A stretch of 64,000 bases of DNA. Origin: Tolypeutes matacus (lineage: Eukaryota > Chordata > Mammalia > Cingulata > Chlamyphoridae). A program made the position numbers and the translations under genes. The notes under the pieces are model-generated. The model was not told the DNA's origin and searched no databases. It saw only the letters and a program-made list of their open reading frames with translations. Location of the stretch: positions 6,888,108 through 6,952,107 of the forward strand of contig JAKSZT010054335.1 of assembly GCA_026826555.1 (NCBI GenBank), read 5' to 3'. Every line of letters begins with the position of its first letter. Within the stretch, counting starts at the first letter, position 1. Below are positions 25,523-35,635 of this stretch, one piece after another.

Positions 25523-25988
25523 TTTTTTTTTTTAACGAGGTACTGGGGGTTGAACACAGGAAGCAGATGCTCAACCACTAAGCTACAACCACTCACCAAT
25601 GAACGCTGGCTTTTTTGCTTGTTTGTGTGTTTGTTTGTTTTTAGGAGGTACCAGGGATCAAACCTGGGACCTCATACATGGGAAGTAGGCACTCAATCAC
25701 TTGAGCTACATCTGCTCCCTTCCTACTGTTTTGTTTTGTTTTCCTTTAGGAGGCACCGGGAACTAAACCTGGGACCTCCCATGTGGGAAGCAGGTGCTCA
25801 ACTGCTTGAGTCACATCTGCCCACTTCTTGTTTGTTTTTCCTCGTTGTCTGCTCATTGTTTTTGCTCAATGTCTGCTCATTGTCTGCTCGTTGTTTGTTT
25901 GTCTTCTTTAGGAGGCATTGGGAACTGAACCTGGGATCTCCCATGTGGGAGGCAGGTGCTCAACTGCTTGAGACACCTCCACTCCCCA
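25523..25988 (-). mobile_element. Pile-up of four tRNA-derived SINE heads
   Basis: Four antisense SINE heads occur in under 500 bases: about 25530-25600, 25641-25719, 25748-25825 and 25908-25987. Each shows the antisense B-box region (for example tgaacctgggatctccc) followed by the antisense A-box (gcttgagacacctcc). The spacer at 25828-25905 is a degenerate ttgtctgctcattg array that looks like the SINE body. All lie in the same orientation, inside the 5' region of the L1. Confidence 0.85.
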
Positions 25989-26108
25989 CCTACTGTGTTT
26001 TATTTTCTTTTTAATTTATTTTTTTTTATATTTTAAAAGATGCTTAGATTATATAAATGTTGCACAAAAATTACAGGGATTCCCATGTTCCCCGCCTCCT
26101 ACTGTGTT
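25989..26108 (-). mobile_element. Severely truncated L1 3' end with 11-bp target duplication
   Basis: About 100 bases consisting of an antisense A-rich tail (ttatttttttttatatttta) and a short L1 3'-terminal piece (attacagggattcccatgtt). It is flanked by identical cctactgtgtt at 25989-25999 and 26098-26108. This is a classic very short 5'-truncated L1 insertion. Confidence 0.7.
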
Positions 26109-26400
26109 GTAAAACTGCATTTTCTCGATTCAACACTCACTTGGTTACTGCAAACCTTTCACTGTTTTCTGGAGTTCTGCAGAAGATGGCTTTGCCAATT
26201 TTTTCTAGTTGTTCAAAGACACCGTGGGGGAACAGGATCTTGGAGCGACTTAAGCTGCCAGTCTTGGTTGACCAGTTCTAGTATGTTTTTGATTTTAAAA
26301 AAACTTTCTACTTTTATTCCCTTATACCATATGGAATCTATTTTTGTGTAGAAATTGCAGGACTTATCTTTTCTAAATGTTTAGCTAGACATCCAAACTC
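26109..26400 (-). mobile_element. Possible far 5' end of the minus-strand L1
   Basis: If the SINE pile-up and L1 stub are removed, this segment abuts the 5' UTR that ends at 25520. Its character (gttctgcagaagatggcttt, gcaaattttt-like runs) is compatible with an L1 5' UTR. The assignment rests mainly on position. Confidence 0.35.
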
Positions 26401-27179
26401 CATTTATTTAATAATCTGTCCTTTCCTCGTTGCTTTAAAGGTCAGTTAATATGGAAGGATCAAGTAGACACGAGTTCAAGTCTGCAGAAATGTGTAGCAG
26501 TAGGATGAAGGAAGCATGTATGTGGGTCTAGAATACAGGAAAACAGGGACCAGAAGATCCGATCAGAAGATGAACAAGAACGTCACAGAACACCAGTCTT
26601 CTACACTGTTTACAGATGGGAGAGACCTTACTTTGTCTTGTGGCTTTTAACCTATTCAGAATCATGTGCCCCTTTTAGAATCTGAATAAAGTTAAAGTTT
26701 CTTGCCCTAGAAAAATGTGCAAACACATCAAGTTTTGGACATAAGTGCATGGTATTTTCAGGTTCTCTGGAGTATTTCCATTGGACTTATTAGGATACAC
26801 AGACCCTCAACACGAAGCTCCCTGGTCTAAGGGTTTGTGGAAAAGGAAATCAAAGACCTAAAACTAAGCCATACTTCAGGGGAAGTTGAGCACAGAGATG
26901 CTACTCCCTTCTTTATGCAGTCAAATTAAAATGTTCACCAGTCCCCAAACTCAAGGCTGCTCTTTGCACTCTGGAATCTCTGTTCCTACTGCCATCTTGT
27001 CTAGAATACTGTTTTCTGCTATTATTGGTTGCCTCTTCAGCATCTTTCTCCACCCTGTACCCTCTTATCAGTGCCCACTCTCCCACTCTAGGAAGCTGAC
27101 TTCTCTACCCCATACCAAGGGTAGGCTCTGGTTGATGCAAACCAACCAGGACACTATATTCCCTTAACCCCCGGTCATC
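26401..27179. other. Unclassified DNA
   Basis: No gene recognised. The part at 26648-26780 (agaatcatgtgcccctttta and following) resembles text common to an old mammalian repeat, but I cannot name the family. The 93-residue plus-strand frame at 26886-27167 has no recognisable domain. Confidence 0.4.
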
Positions 27180-27532
27180 AGTCCAGGAGTGGACATGTGA
27201 TCTAAGCCATCTTCATGATAGGAACTGCCTTGTCTTGCTAGGAATGCTGAGGCAACAGAGCTCCCTCTCCTTCAGGGCATAAAGGGGCTGACTGCACCAT
27301 CTGCTGCTGCCAGTCATCCACCAACCAGCCTCAGAACAAAGCTGGCACTGTGAGTACAATATGAGGACGGTGGAGAGAAGTCCTCAGGTGAGTGCTGAAC
27401 ACAGGACCCACCAACCTTGAGGGCATCCCTAAGGCAGGACTTCCCTTATGTGAATCACTAAATCACCTTCGTGTTTAAGCTACTTTGAAGTGTGTTTTCT
27501 GTTATAACACCAGATTCCTAACTGATACATCC
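27180..27532 (+). mobile_element. LTR-like ancient repeat, sense
   Basis: The segment ends with tttaagctactttgaagtgt and cctaactgatacat, the typical sense 3' terminus of old mammalian LTR-like repeats, and begins in ccaggagtggacatgtgatc. The superfamily (MaLR or related) is uncertain. Confidence 0.5.
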
Positions 27533-27639
27533 TGGCCTGGGGAAACCTAGCTTAGACACCTCCGTCTCCATGGGGACTTCCATAGCCTAGCCAGCTGGGA
27601 AGGATACCCATCCTCTCTGAATTTCCATAGCCCTTTATT

Positions 27640-27800
27640 CTACCCCTTCAGGTGGTGCCACATATTGTCTTACTTTCCCTCACTAGATTGTACACAAATT
27701 GTAGGTCAGAAGCTATCGCTTGAGACCTTTTTATATCCTCACAACACCTAGGTTCTAGCTGGTATTCAATGACTTTTTGAATTCCACATGATTGAGTCTG
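27640..27800 (+). mobile_element. L2 LINE 3'-end fragment
   Basis: The order cactagattgtacacaaatt, gtaggtcagaagctatcgct and cctcacaacacctaggttct, ending attcaatgactttttgaatt, follows the L2 3' end (ctagactgtaagctcc..ccccagcacctag..caataaatgtttgttgaat). Confidence 0.55.
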
Positions 27801-27949
27801 TGTCTCCATTATCACTAAGATACTTAAAAACAAAAAAAAACAACTATTTAAAGACATACAGAGTTTCTCTAATGCCCAGAGAGCCTGTGAGTTTCATAGA
27901 ATGGCTGTGCCCTTCAATTACTTGGGGGAGTTTTAAAAATATTTAAATT

Positions 27950-29140
27950 TTCTTTGACTGATTAAAGATGGTGGAATGATGAAAAATATTTACCACCCAA
28001 TGGTAAAAAAAAAAAAAAAAAGTGCTCAAAAAACAATATATTCCAAAGGAATGAGAGTGGGGAAGGAAACCATGGACCCTGATGAATCTCTGGGCACAAT
28101 GGAATGATAAACCAGAGCTAGGTAGCTATCACAGTTCAGAGGATACAGAGAGAAAAGCTCCAGGAAAATTTGGCTTCTGGATTGAGGTAAAAGAGTGGGA
28201 GCAGCAGAGGACTGACCACAAATTGAGACGGCCTATACTCCTAGCATATGTGGGGTCAGAGTTTGGCCCTAGGAGAAGAATTCAAAATAAACGAAACCTA
28301 TACCTGGACCTCTGGTGAAGGGGCTGCACCTCTGAGCTGGACTCTTTTTATCTTTACATTTGAGGGGGTCCTCAGCCTGTCCACCTGATCCCTGCCATGC
28401 AACCTCCTGGTTGACCCCCTGTCCCACTTAGAGCTTATAGGCAACTTATGTAGGAAATGGACCCTCAAAAGGTCAAAGAAAACCCCAGCCACTTACCCAT
28501 GATAATTGCTATAATTATTCTTTCATAAATATGACAGAACAACCAAGATTCGCCATCTGTTAAAACAACAGAACAAAAGAGATCGCTGATATGAACAGAT
28601 AGAACAAGTGGCCCCAGGGGAGCAGAAATGATATTTGGAAGAGAGGAGGACATTAAAGAAATCTAATTTCTCCCCGGAGAAATTTGAGTGATTATTATAT
28701 CCATTAATCAAGAACATGCAACTACAAAAAAGGAACAATAAGACAATAAGAAAGAGTTCATAAAAGTGAATAAATACAATCATGGAAATCGAAAATATGG
28801 TCACTGAAATAAACATTCAATATAATGGCTATAAGCAAAAATGTCCTGGAATCCTACATAAGAGGGGGAAGGAAGGAGGGAGAGTGGGAAGAGGAGGAAG
28901 AGGAAAAGGAAGTGGTATATATAGAGTTGAAGAGGGAATAAATCAATCAGTGGCAGGGTTGGGGGTGGGGTGGGAAGTGTAAGAGAAAAGCCAAGAGATA
29001 GATTGTACTAATCCAGGAGAACAGCATCCATCTAGTAAAAGGATAGCAAGAAAAAACAGAAAATATCATTATAGAAGACATTTTCCTGAGCTAAAGACGA
29101 CACAAAACTTCAGATTTAAAAGGCGCAGAGATTGCATTGC
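27950..29140 (+). mobile_element. Probable old L1/HAL1-type 5' and ORF1 fragment
   Basis: A-rich sequence. The part near 29060-29130 (cattttcctgagctaaagac, aacttcagatttaaaaggc) parallels an old L1 or half-L1 ORF1, and the sequence upstream is compatible with its 5' side. It is badly decayed. A purine-rich ggaagagg stretch at 28866-28915 is internal simple sequence. Confidence 0.45.
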
Positions 29141-29147
29141 AAAACAG

Positions 29148-29174
29148 AATAGATAGATCACATAGATAGATCAC

Positions 29175-29228
<54 letters not shown>

Positions 29229-29236
29229 GGATGATA
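29148..29236 (+). repeat. (GATA)n microsatellite
   Basis: About 17 uninterrupted gata units, preceded by three imperfect agatagatcaca units. Long pure tetranucleotide arrays like this are normally polymorphic. Confidence 0.97.
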
Positions 29237-29309
29237 GAGATATTTGGCATATGACTTCAAATTATTACATATGTTATATAATTTTATATTACATATTACT
29301 AATTACATA

Positions 29310-30062
29310 TATGTATGTAAACTGTTTGCCCCACTAGCACGTGAGTTCTGTGTGATTGGGGACAGTCAGAATGCAGCCTGCCGCCTTCCCCTGTGACCCA
29401 CACATAAACCCTGTGCTTGGGAATAGCGTGCTAGCCTGGGACCTGGGAAGGATGGGGACTGTGGGCTGGCTCCCTTCCCGGGAGTGCCTTGAGGTCAGAG
29501 CACATCCCCTAGCAGAGCAGACAGTGGTCTGTCTGCCGGCACATCCCTTCCCCTTTTGCCCCAATCATATGTAATTATTCACTGAAGACAGTCTGGCTTA
29601 GGTCTGCAAGCTTGTGGCACCTGGATGACCTCTTGCTGTATATCTGTTCCTGGTGGGGCGGGAGTGGGGTCCATCCACTAGGACACAAGGAGTGTCCATA
29701 GAGCATCCCCTGCATCTTCCACGGACTGAGGCCCACTGGCCGCAGGGAACCGATGCCCAGCGGTGGAGCTGACCTTGCTCTGTCCCCTCTCGGTGTGAGT
29801 GAAACATTGTCCCAGCCAATGCCTGTGTGAGCATGCTCTGCTAGCACCCGACACCTGAAAACCGGGAGGGGGGCCCTGGGACCGCGGCTCCTGGTGGCAG
29901 GCACGATGCCATTTGTGCCCTCCCTGGAGGGGATAATGGGCGTCTTTCTTTCAGACTGACAGTGTGGCACGGCGAGGAGGGCATGCTCTCTGGGCATGCA
30001 GGGCCTTGGTCTGTATTTCTCATCGCTGAATCCCTACTGCTTGGAACCTGACACAAATAAGT
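29310..30062 (+). other. Possible split L2 with unclassified insert
   Basis: The left piece (ccccactagcacgtgagttc, gattggggacagtc) and the right piece (tctgtatttctcatcgctga, atccctactgcttggaacct) read as consecutive parts of an L2 3' end. They are separated by about 630 bases of GC-rich unclassified sequence. That insert carries overlapping frames on both strands with no recognisable domain. Confidence 0.35.
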
Positions 30063-30741
30063 AAACTAAAAGTAAAAATGTGGCCCCCCTAAGTCAAGAG
30101 GAAGAGAAGAGGTGAACGATATACGGGAGATGAGCTAAAATGCTTTCCTTTCAAAGGAGAGAGGCAATCGATGTTGCTTCAAGTAGATAAAGGAAAAATA
30201 TTATGGGACTTTTGGGTAAAGATAGTAGTTTTAGCACATGAATATATTTTTGCTCTCTTCGCAAGCCCCAATAAAACAGCAGTAAAGGGGCTTTTCAAAA
30301 GATGTAAGCCCATAAAAAGAAAGGAAAGGAATAAAATACAACATCAGAAAAACCCCAGACGTTGTGCTGCCGATAGATGAAGACTAGCTCGCTGGATCCC
30401 AGGCTGGCAATGGACAAGTTCTGACATAGCTCCCCTGGCAGGACGGCGTGCAAAAGATGTGTGCTTAGGGAAGATAAAAGAGGTTCATAGCTCCTCCTTC
30501 CGAGGGAAGTCAATAGATACTGAAAAATGAAGAAGGAGAAAAAGTATATTCCTTACAAATATATTGGTAAAGACCAAAAGAATCAGCTAAAAAAATTAAA
30601 TGTGGTTTCTTCTAAGAAGAGCAAACTAAGAAAGGGTTTATGTTGTTGGTAAGGAACTTTGATGAGCAATTTGACTCTCTAAGAATGCTTATATAACTAT
30701 AATAATTTTTAAAATTGTTGAATAACAATTTAAAAGTTATA
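30063..30741. other. Unclassified A-rich DNA
   Basis: No gene recognised. The passage at 30330-30430 has some resemblance to an L1 5' region, but this is too weak to call. Confidence 0.4.
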
Positions 30742-31248
30742 CACCTTGTTTTAGTTGCTAAAAGCTGCTGGGAGCAATACACCAGAAGCAGGTTGGCTTC
30801 TACAATGCGGATTTATCCAGTTAAAAGCTTACAGTTCTGAGGCTGTGACCGTGCCCAGATCAAGGCATCGTCAGGAGACGCTTTCCCCCTGAGCTGCGGC
30901 TGTGGGCCGTCGGGCGCGGCGGCATCCGCTCTCTCCCCTCTTCTCCGAGCCTTGGTGCTGTCAGCTTCAGCCTGCTCTGAATGTGGCTTTTCTCTCTCCC
31001 GGGTTTGTTGGTTTCAACTTCTGGAGATTTCACTGTCTTTGGGGCTTTTTTCTGTGACCGCAGCTTTTTATTCCTCCATTTATAAAGGACTCCAGTAAGA
31101 GGATTAAAGACCCACCCTGGGTCATGCAATTGAATCAAAGGCCCTTAACGGAAGTAATTTAATCAATAGGTTTACACACCCAGGAATGGATTAGCTTTAA
31201 GAACAGGATTTTCTGGGGTCCACAAAAGCTTCAAACTGCCACACACCT
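30742..31248 (-). mobile_element. Solo LTR with perfect 5-bp target duplication
   Basis: The LTR occupies 30747-31243 (497 bases). On the plus strand it starts TGTTTTAG and ends TGCCACA, so on its own strand it has canonical TG..CA ends. The bases cacct flank it exactly on both sides (30742-30746 and 31244-31248). No internal sequence remains. Copies of the same family lie at 47445-47993 and 61550-62177; a more distant relative is at 31750-32219. The 5-bp duplication and antisense layout fit an ERVL/MaLR-type LTR, and the family looks lineage-specific. Its 92-residue internal frame is not a gene. Confidence 0.9.
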
Positions 31249-31382
31249 CCAGATAAAAACATAAATAGTTCAAGGTCATTACCTCTTGAGAGTAGGGTCA
31301 TTATGGAAGGGGCTGGGTAAAGTAGAGAAACGGTTTCATACCTTCGGGTAGTTTGAACTTTTATCTCTATGTGTGTTTGGTA

Positions 31383-31445
31383 AATATCCAAATCCATATC
31401 CATATCCATATCCATGTCCATATACATTCCCATGCCCACTCCGCA
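31383..31445 (+). repeat. Imperfect (CCATAT)n hexanucleotide repeat
   Basis: Starts as aatccatatccatatccata and degrades through ccatgtccatatacattccc into catgcccatgc. Read on the minus strand it gives the Met-Asp run in a 164-residue frame that is not a gene. Confidence 0.9.
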
Positions 31446-31489
31446 TGCCCATGCTCTGTCTATGCCTATGTCTCTATAGAGTAGCTTGT

Positions 31490-31749
31490 TTGCAAACCTG
31501 GTCACAATAATTCCCTTCTCTGTATCCTTGCCTTGTGTAATCCCCTCACACTGTCTCTGGATTTGGCCATTTGACTTGCTTTGGCCAGTGGGGCAGTAAC
31601 AAATGCGATGCATGTACGTACTAGAAAAGTGCATGTGCACTGGGACTTGCCCTCTCTTGCTGATCTTGGGACCCCCTAACACTGCCACCAAGTGAAAGGC
31701 CTGGGCTAGCCTATTGGAGGATGAGAGACCAAATGGACCAGAGAGCAGC
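31490..31749 (+). mobile_element. MaLR-like LTR, 5' half of a split copy
   Basis: Sense order of an old MaLR-like LTR: atccttgccttgtgtaatcc, ttggccatttgacttgcttt, aaaagtgcatgtgcactggg, ccctctcttgctgatcttgg and cctgggctagcctattggag. It stops at an antisense LTR and its remaining part is found beyond it. Confidence 0.7.
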
Positions 31750-32219
31750 TGCTTTACTTTCCTGGGCTGCTAAGTCAGAAACCATGCAATGGGTTGACTT
31801 TAAACAGTGGGAATTCATTGGCTCATGGTTTTGAGGTTAGGAGGAGTCAAAAAATCAAGGCATCATCAAGGCAATGTTTTCTCCCAGAAGACTGGTGTTC
31901 TGGGGCTGGCTGCCAGAGATCCTAGATCCTTGGCTTTTCCATCACATGGCAACAATGTACATGGCGGCCTCTCCTGGCTCCTTTCTCTTCTGGGTTCTGT
32001 TGATGTTCAGCTTCTGGCTTCACCCTCTGGGTTTCTCTCTCTCTCTGACCTTCCCTATAGGGCCTTCAGTAAGTGTTGAGACCCACCCTGACTCAGCTGG
32101 GCCACACCTTGACTGAAGCTACCTCATCAAAAGGTCCTGTTTATAAGAGCTCACACTCACAGGAATGGGTTAAGTTTAAGAACATGTTTTTCTAGGGTAC
32201 ATAGCTCCAAGCCACCACA
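31750..32219 (-). mobile_element. LTR nested inside a MaLR-like LTR
   Basis: Starts tgctttactttcctgggctg and ends aagccaccaca on the plus strand. Internal text includes gttgactttaaacagtggga, ttcattggctcatggttttg and ggttaagtttaagaacatgt. It is a relative of the solo LTR at 30.7 kb. Target bases gcagc and ccaac agree at only three of five positions, so the duplication has eroded. Confidence 0.75.
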
Positions 32220-32390
32220 CCAACTGTTCCAGCTAAGGCCATCTTAAATCAGCCAGTTCTCAGCTGACCTGACCACTGACCATGGTTGCATGAGTCCAGC
32301 AAAGGACAGAAGAATCACCAGGCAAGGCCAGCCCAGATTCTCTACTCACAGGATCATGAGCTAAATAAAAGGTTAAAGAGTTACAGCAGA
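32220..32390 (+). mobile_element. MaLR-like LTR, 3' half of the split copy
   Basis: Begins ccaactgttccagctaaggc and continues gcatgagtccagcaaaggac, then gagctaaataaaaggtta. This is the continuation expected after 31749 in the same LTR type, including the region of its polyadenylation signal (aataaa). Confidence 0.65.
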
Positions 32391-32429
32391 TGGCTAAATT
32401 TTGGGATAGTTTATGCATAAAATGCTAAC

Positions 32430-32502
32430 CAATAGATATACATGTAGAGATAGATAGATGATGGATGATAGACAGATGAGAGAGAGAGAGAGAGAGAGAA
32501 AA
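32430..32502 (+). repeat. GATA/GA simple repeat
   Basis: Imperfect agatagatgatgg units followed by an (ag)n run of about 20 bases. Confidence 0.85.
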
Positions 32503-32617
32503 CATAAATCCTGGACTCCAACCAAGCTTTGTGAGACCCTAATCTCTGGAGATTGAATTCTAAGAATTTGTGTGATTCTAACACAGCCTTGGACAAGCTT
32601 TTGAGAACCACAGGCTT

Positions 32618-32800
32618 AGAGCAAAGATCAAAGGGTTTGGAGATCTGGGTTCTACATCAGCCTCTTCTACTTACTAAATGTGTAATCTTGGGCACGTTAT
32701 TTAATTTCTCTAACCTTCAATTTTCTCCTCAGTAAATGAGAGAAAAGTTGTTACAGGGATTGTGTAGACTAATGTACGTGAAGTGCCCAGCATCATGCAC
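32618..32800 (+). mobile_element. MIR SINE
   Basis: Sense MIR: ggagatctgggttctacatc, tgtgtaatcttgggcacgtt, atttaatttctctaaccttc, ctcctcagtaaatgaga, gttacagggattgtgtagac and gaagtgcccagcatc. It includes most of the core and the 3' part. Confidence 0.85.
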
Positions 32801-34380
32801 AAAATTTCTTCCCTTCCCCTTGCTCCTCCACAGCCCCCAGTGGGCAGCTCACAGAAAAAGTGATCCAATATATAATTCCAGAAAGCCTGCTGGGTGGTTT
32901 GGCTATGATGTTGGATTCTTATTGTCCTTTCTAATAGTAATAAAGCACAGGATACAAAGAGTTTGGTGGAAAACAACCCTCAGAAGAGTTTCATTTCCTC
33001 CATTTCTCAGTGTGACTTGAATAAAAATGATATAGTATGAAATGAGAAACATCCAGGAAAGAATGGACCAGGTCATAAGGGAATAAGAGAGCTTTTATCA
33101 GAGTCGTGATTTTGAACAAATAATTTGGAAAATGTCAAATGCAGGCCCAGAGTTTCCAGTGATGGTACAAGGAAACCTAGAGGAAGGGCCGAAAGCATGG
33201 CCACGACCCCGGAGTGTGCATCACCGCCCCTTTCTGTTTGAGCCTATAAAGTGAATTGGGACAATTAGGAGGAACTTTTGTGGTCTCAGGGAAGTCGTGT
33301 CACCTCTCTGAGCCCTGCTTTTACCATCTGTACAAGAGGCTTGTATTAGTTGATTTCTGAGTCCCCTTCAAATAGCAGCAGTCTGTGAATCTATACCCAG
33401 AACACTTTATCTAACTGTGTTTGTACTTTCAATCCTCCACATTGAGAGGAATCTGGGAATCCATTAAGGAGCCAGCAGCTGCCTCTCGGTGTTGAACTGT
33501 TGCCTGGTTTTGATTCATTGTCACCCAGAGAGAGACGAGTACAAGCCCAGCCCATTGCCCACACCTGTGACTCTCATGCCAGGTTTGCCTTTTGTAGCAA
33601 CACTATTGAAAGAAGAGCTCTGAGCACTGCCTCAGTTTCCCCAAGGTGAGTCGCAACTGTGAGGACAAAAGGACTTGGAGACATCAGAATAGACAGCAAA
33701 TTGTTGGCCACTCTTGCTTATGACCGCCGGATTACTTCTCTGTCAGCTAGATGACGGGCACAAGCTCGGGACGCTCACTTTTATTGCCTTACAAACTGTG
33801 TCAGCAGTCCCTGCTGGAAGGAGGACGCTCTGTTGGGTTCTTGGTGGCCAGCAGCCTCATGCTCTAGCCCAGGCCTTCTTTTCCTAAACAGCTGTCCTTG
33901 AGCTCAGGGGGCCTTCCTGAATTGATGGTATGACCAGAGCTGAGGAGGGAAGAGCTATGCAAGAGAACTGGGACCAAATCTAAGCAGACAAGTCCATCCT
34001 GGACTGAGAAAGCCATCCATCTGGTCTGAGCAAGCTGTTTTCATAATACTATTTTTTAAAATCCTATCAAAGAGCTTGGTGGCGCTTTTACAATCAGGGT
34101 GAACACTGTAATATTGAGATTGGGTGATCTCCCCCAGTGTGGTCACAAACCATGCTGAAAACCACAGACACAGAGTCTGCAAGAAAGTCAAGAATTTCCA
34201 GCAGATGTGCAAGTCGTTCCAGGCCTCCAGGATTCTTGTGCAGCCCTGTGATGTCCTTCTTTAAGTCGTCTGCTGGTGCACATGCCAGACTAATGGCCCA
34301 GGTCGGCGGCTCTCTTTGGGAGAACTCGCCTGTTATCAGCCAGGCCAGCAAAAGCCCAGCTGAGCAGGGAAGAGGCAGTG
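32801..34380. other. Mostly single-copy DNA
   Basis: A weak MIR lies at about 33280-33395 (tctctgagccctgcttttac, catctgtacaagaggc). The rest is unclassified. On the minus strand, frames at 34094-34390 and 33955-34212 adjoin in overlapping frames and contain fairly ordinary protein-like composition, but I recognise no domain and see no proof of coding. Confidence 0.45.
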
Positions 34381-34384
34381 ACCC

Positions 34385-34545
34385 ACCCATGTTTAGAACT
34401 TTGCTACTCCAGAAGTCGTCCGTGGGCCAGTTGCATCAGCGTCACCCGAGAGCTTGTTGCAAACACAGACTCCGAGCCCCACACGAGACCTGCTGAATCA
34501 GAATCTGCATTGTCTCCGGCCCCGGGTTACTCATGTAGCTTAAAG
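34385..34545 (-). mobile_element. MER5A-like hAT nonautonomous DNA transposon
   Basis: The order agttgcatcagcgtcacccg, agagcttgttgcaaacacag, ctccgagccccacacgagac and ctgctgaatcagaatctgca is the MER5A signature (gcatcagcatcacctggga..cttgttagaaatgcaa..ggccccacc..ctgaatcagaa). Ends are eroded. Confidence 0.75.
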
Positions 34546-34579
34546 CTGGGCTGGGGCATCGCCTTTGTCCAGCTGACAT

Positions 34580-35079
34580 GGCCACAAAGCCCTCCCACCT
34601 CTGTCTGCATGCCCCCTTTCCCCTCCATCAGGAGGTGGAGGCTTCTCCACCCCCCCGTGTCTAGACCTTGCTCTGAACCACAGATTGCAGTGGAAGTGAT
34701 GCTATGGGCACTCCCAGTCTGGGCCTCAAGCGGCCTCTCAGCTTCTGCTCTCCGCCTCTCAGAACCCTGAGAGTGCTATCTGCAGAAGCCCAGGACAGCA
34801 GGCTGACGGTTGAAACCGCTTGCAGAGAGGGAGGCCCAGCCAAGAGCATTAGCCGTAGCCAGGCGTGAGCATGGTCATGCTAAGCCACCCAGCTCCAGGG
34901 GAGCTGCCACGTGACTGCAGCCACATGATTGACTTCGGAAAGGATCAGCGAAAGAACTGCTCAGCTGAGCCCAGGCCAAGTCGCTGACCCCCGGAGTTAT
35001 GGGAAAACAAAAGGTTATTTTATTAAGGCACTAAATTTTGTGGGTGGTTTCTTATGCATTAAAATAGATAAATGATGCA
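34580..35079 (+). mobile_element. MaLR-like LTR, sense
   Basis: Sense layout: ctccatcaggaggtggaggc, gtggaagtgatgctatgggc, aagcggcctctcagcttctg, ctgcagccacatgattgact, aactgctcagctgagcccag. Its 3' end has ttattttattaaggcactaa and ataaatgatgca. It is the same general type as the split copy at 31.5-32.4 kb. Confidence 0.65.
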
Positions 35080-35435
35080 CTCCCAAAACCTTCAACCACG
35101 GCCACATGAGCTTCCTGAGAACAAACGAGAGAATCTTGCTGGAGGATGGGAAGCTAAGGGTTGGGGGTTTTCTCCTGGGGAAGCCTCTTGGTGGAGCGGA
35201 CTCAACCTAAGGCGAAGCAAGGGAGCTGGTCGTTGGTGAGTAAGAGCCTCTCTAGAGTTCCCGGGATGCAAGGTTTGAAAACAGAAAGCTCAGAGGAGAA
35301 ATAGAGACAAGATCAAAGTGTCATGATCACCTTCTCCCAGGTTTAGGCAGAGCCCGCTGGCTTCGCTGTGCCCTCACCCAGACTCCTGACAGGTTCTGTT
35401 CAGATCCAGATACAACCCAAGGCCCGGAACCACTG
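35080..35435. other. Unclassified DNA
   Basis: Nothing recognisable. Mixed composition with no long frame. Confidence 0.5.
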
Positions 35436-35635
35436 AACGGCGAGCAGTGCCGGGCTTTGGACTCAGCCCGAATCCAGTTTCAGTCCCGGCTCCCCCGCTT
35501 ATCCTAGTTACCTAACTTCTCTAAGACCCCACTTTCTCGCCTATCAGTCGGAATTAAGAATGCTGAGATCATGTGTGAAAAAGACAATGGCATATAATAC
35601 AGGTTCCACAAATGTGTTCTGCATAAACGAGGCTT
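35436..35635 (+). mobile_element. MIR SINE fragment
   Basis: Diverged sense MIR: ggctttggactcagcccgaa, tccagtttcagtcccggctc, cttatcctagttacctaact, tctctaagaccccactttct and cgcctatcagtcggaattaa. Confidence 0.7.

Noticed and set aside
25442..26014. A 190-residue plus-strand frame with internally repeated segments such as RRHRELNLGPPMWEAGAQ
   Set aside because: The repeats are antisense translations of SINE heads, not a repeat protein.
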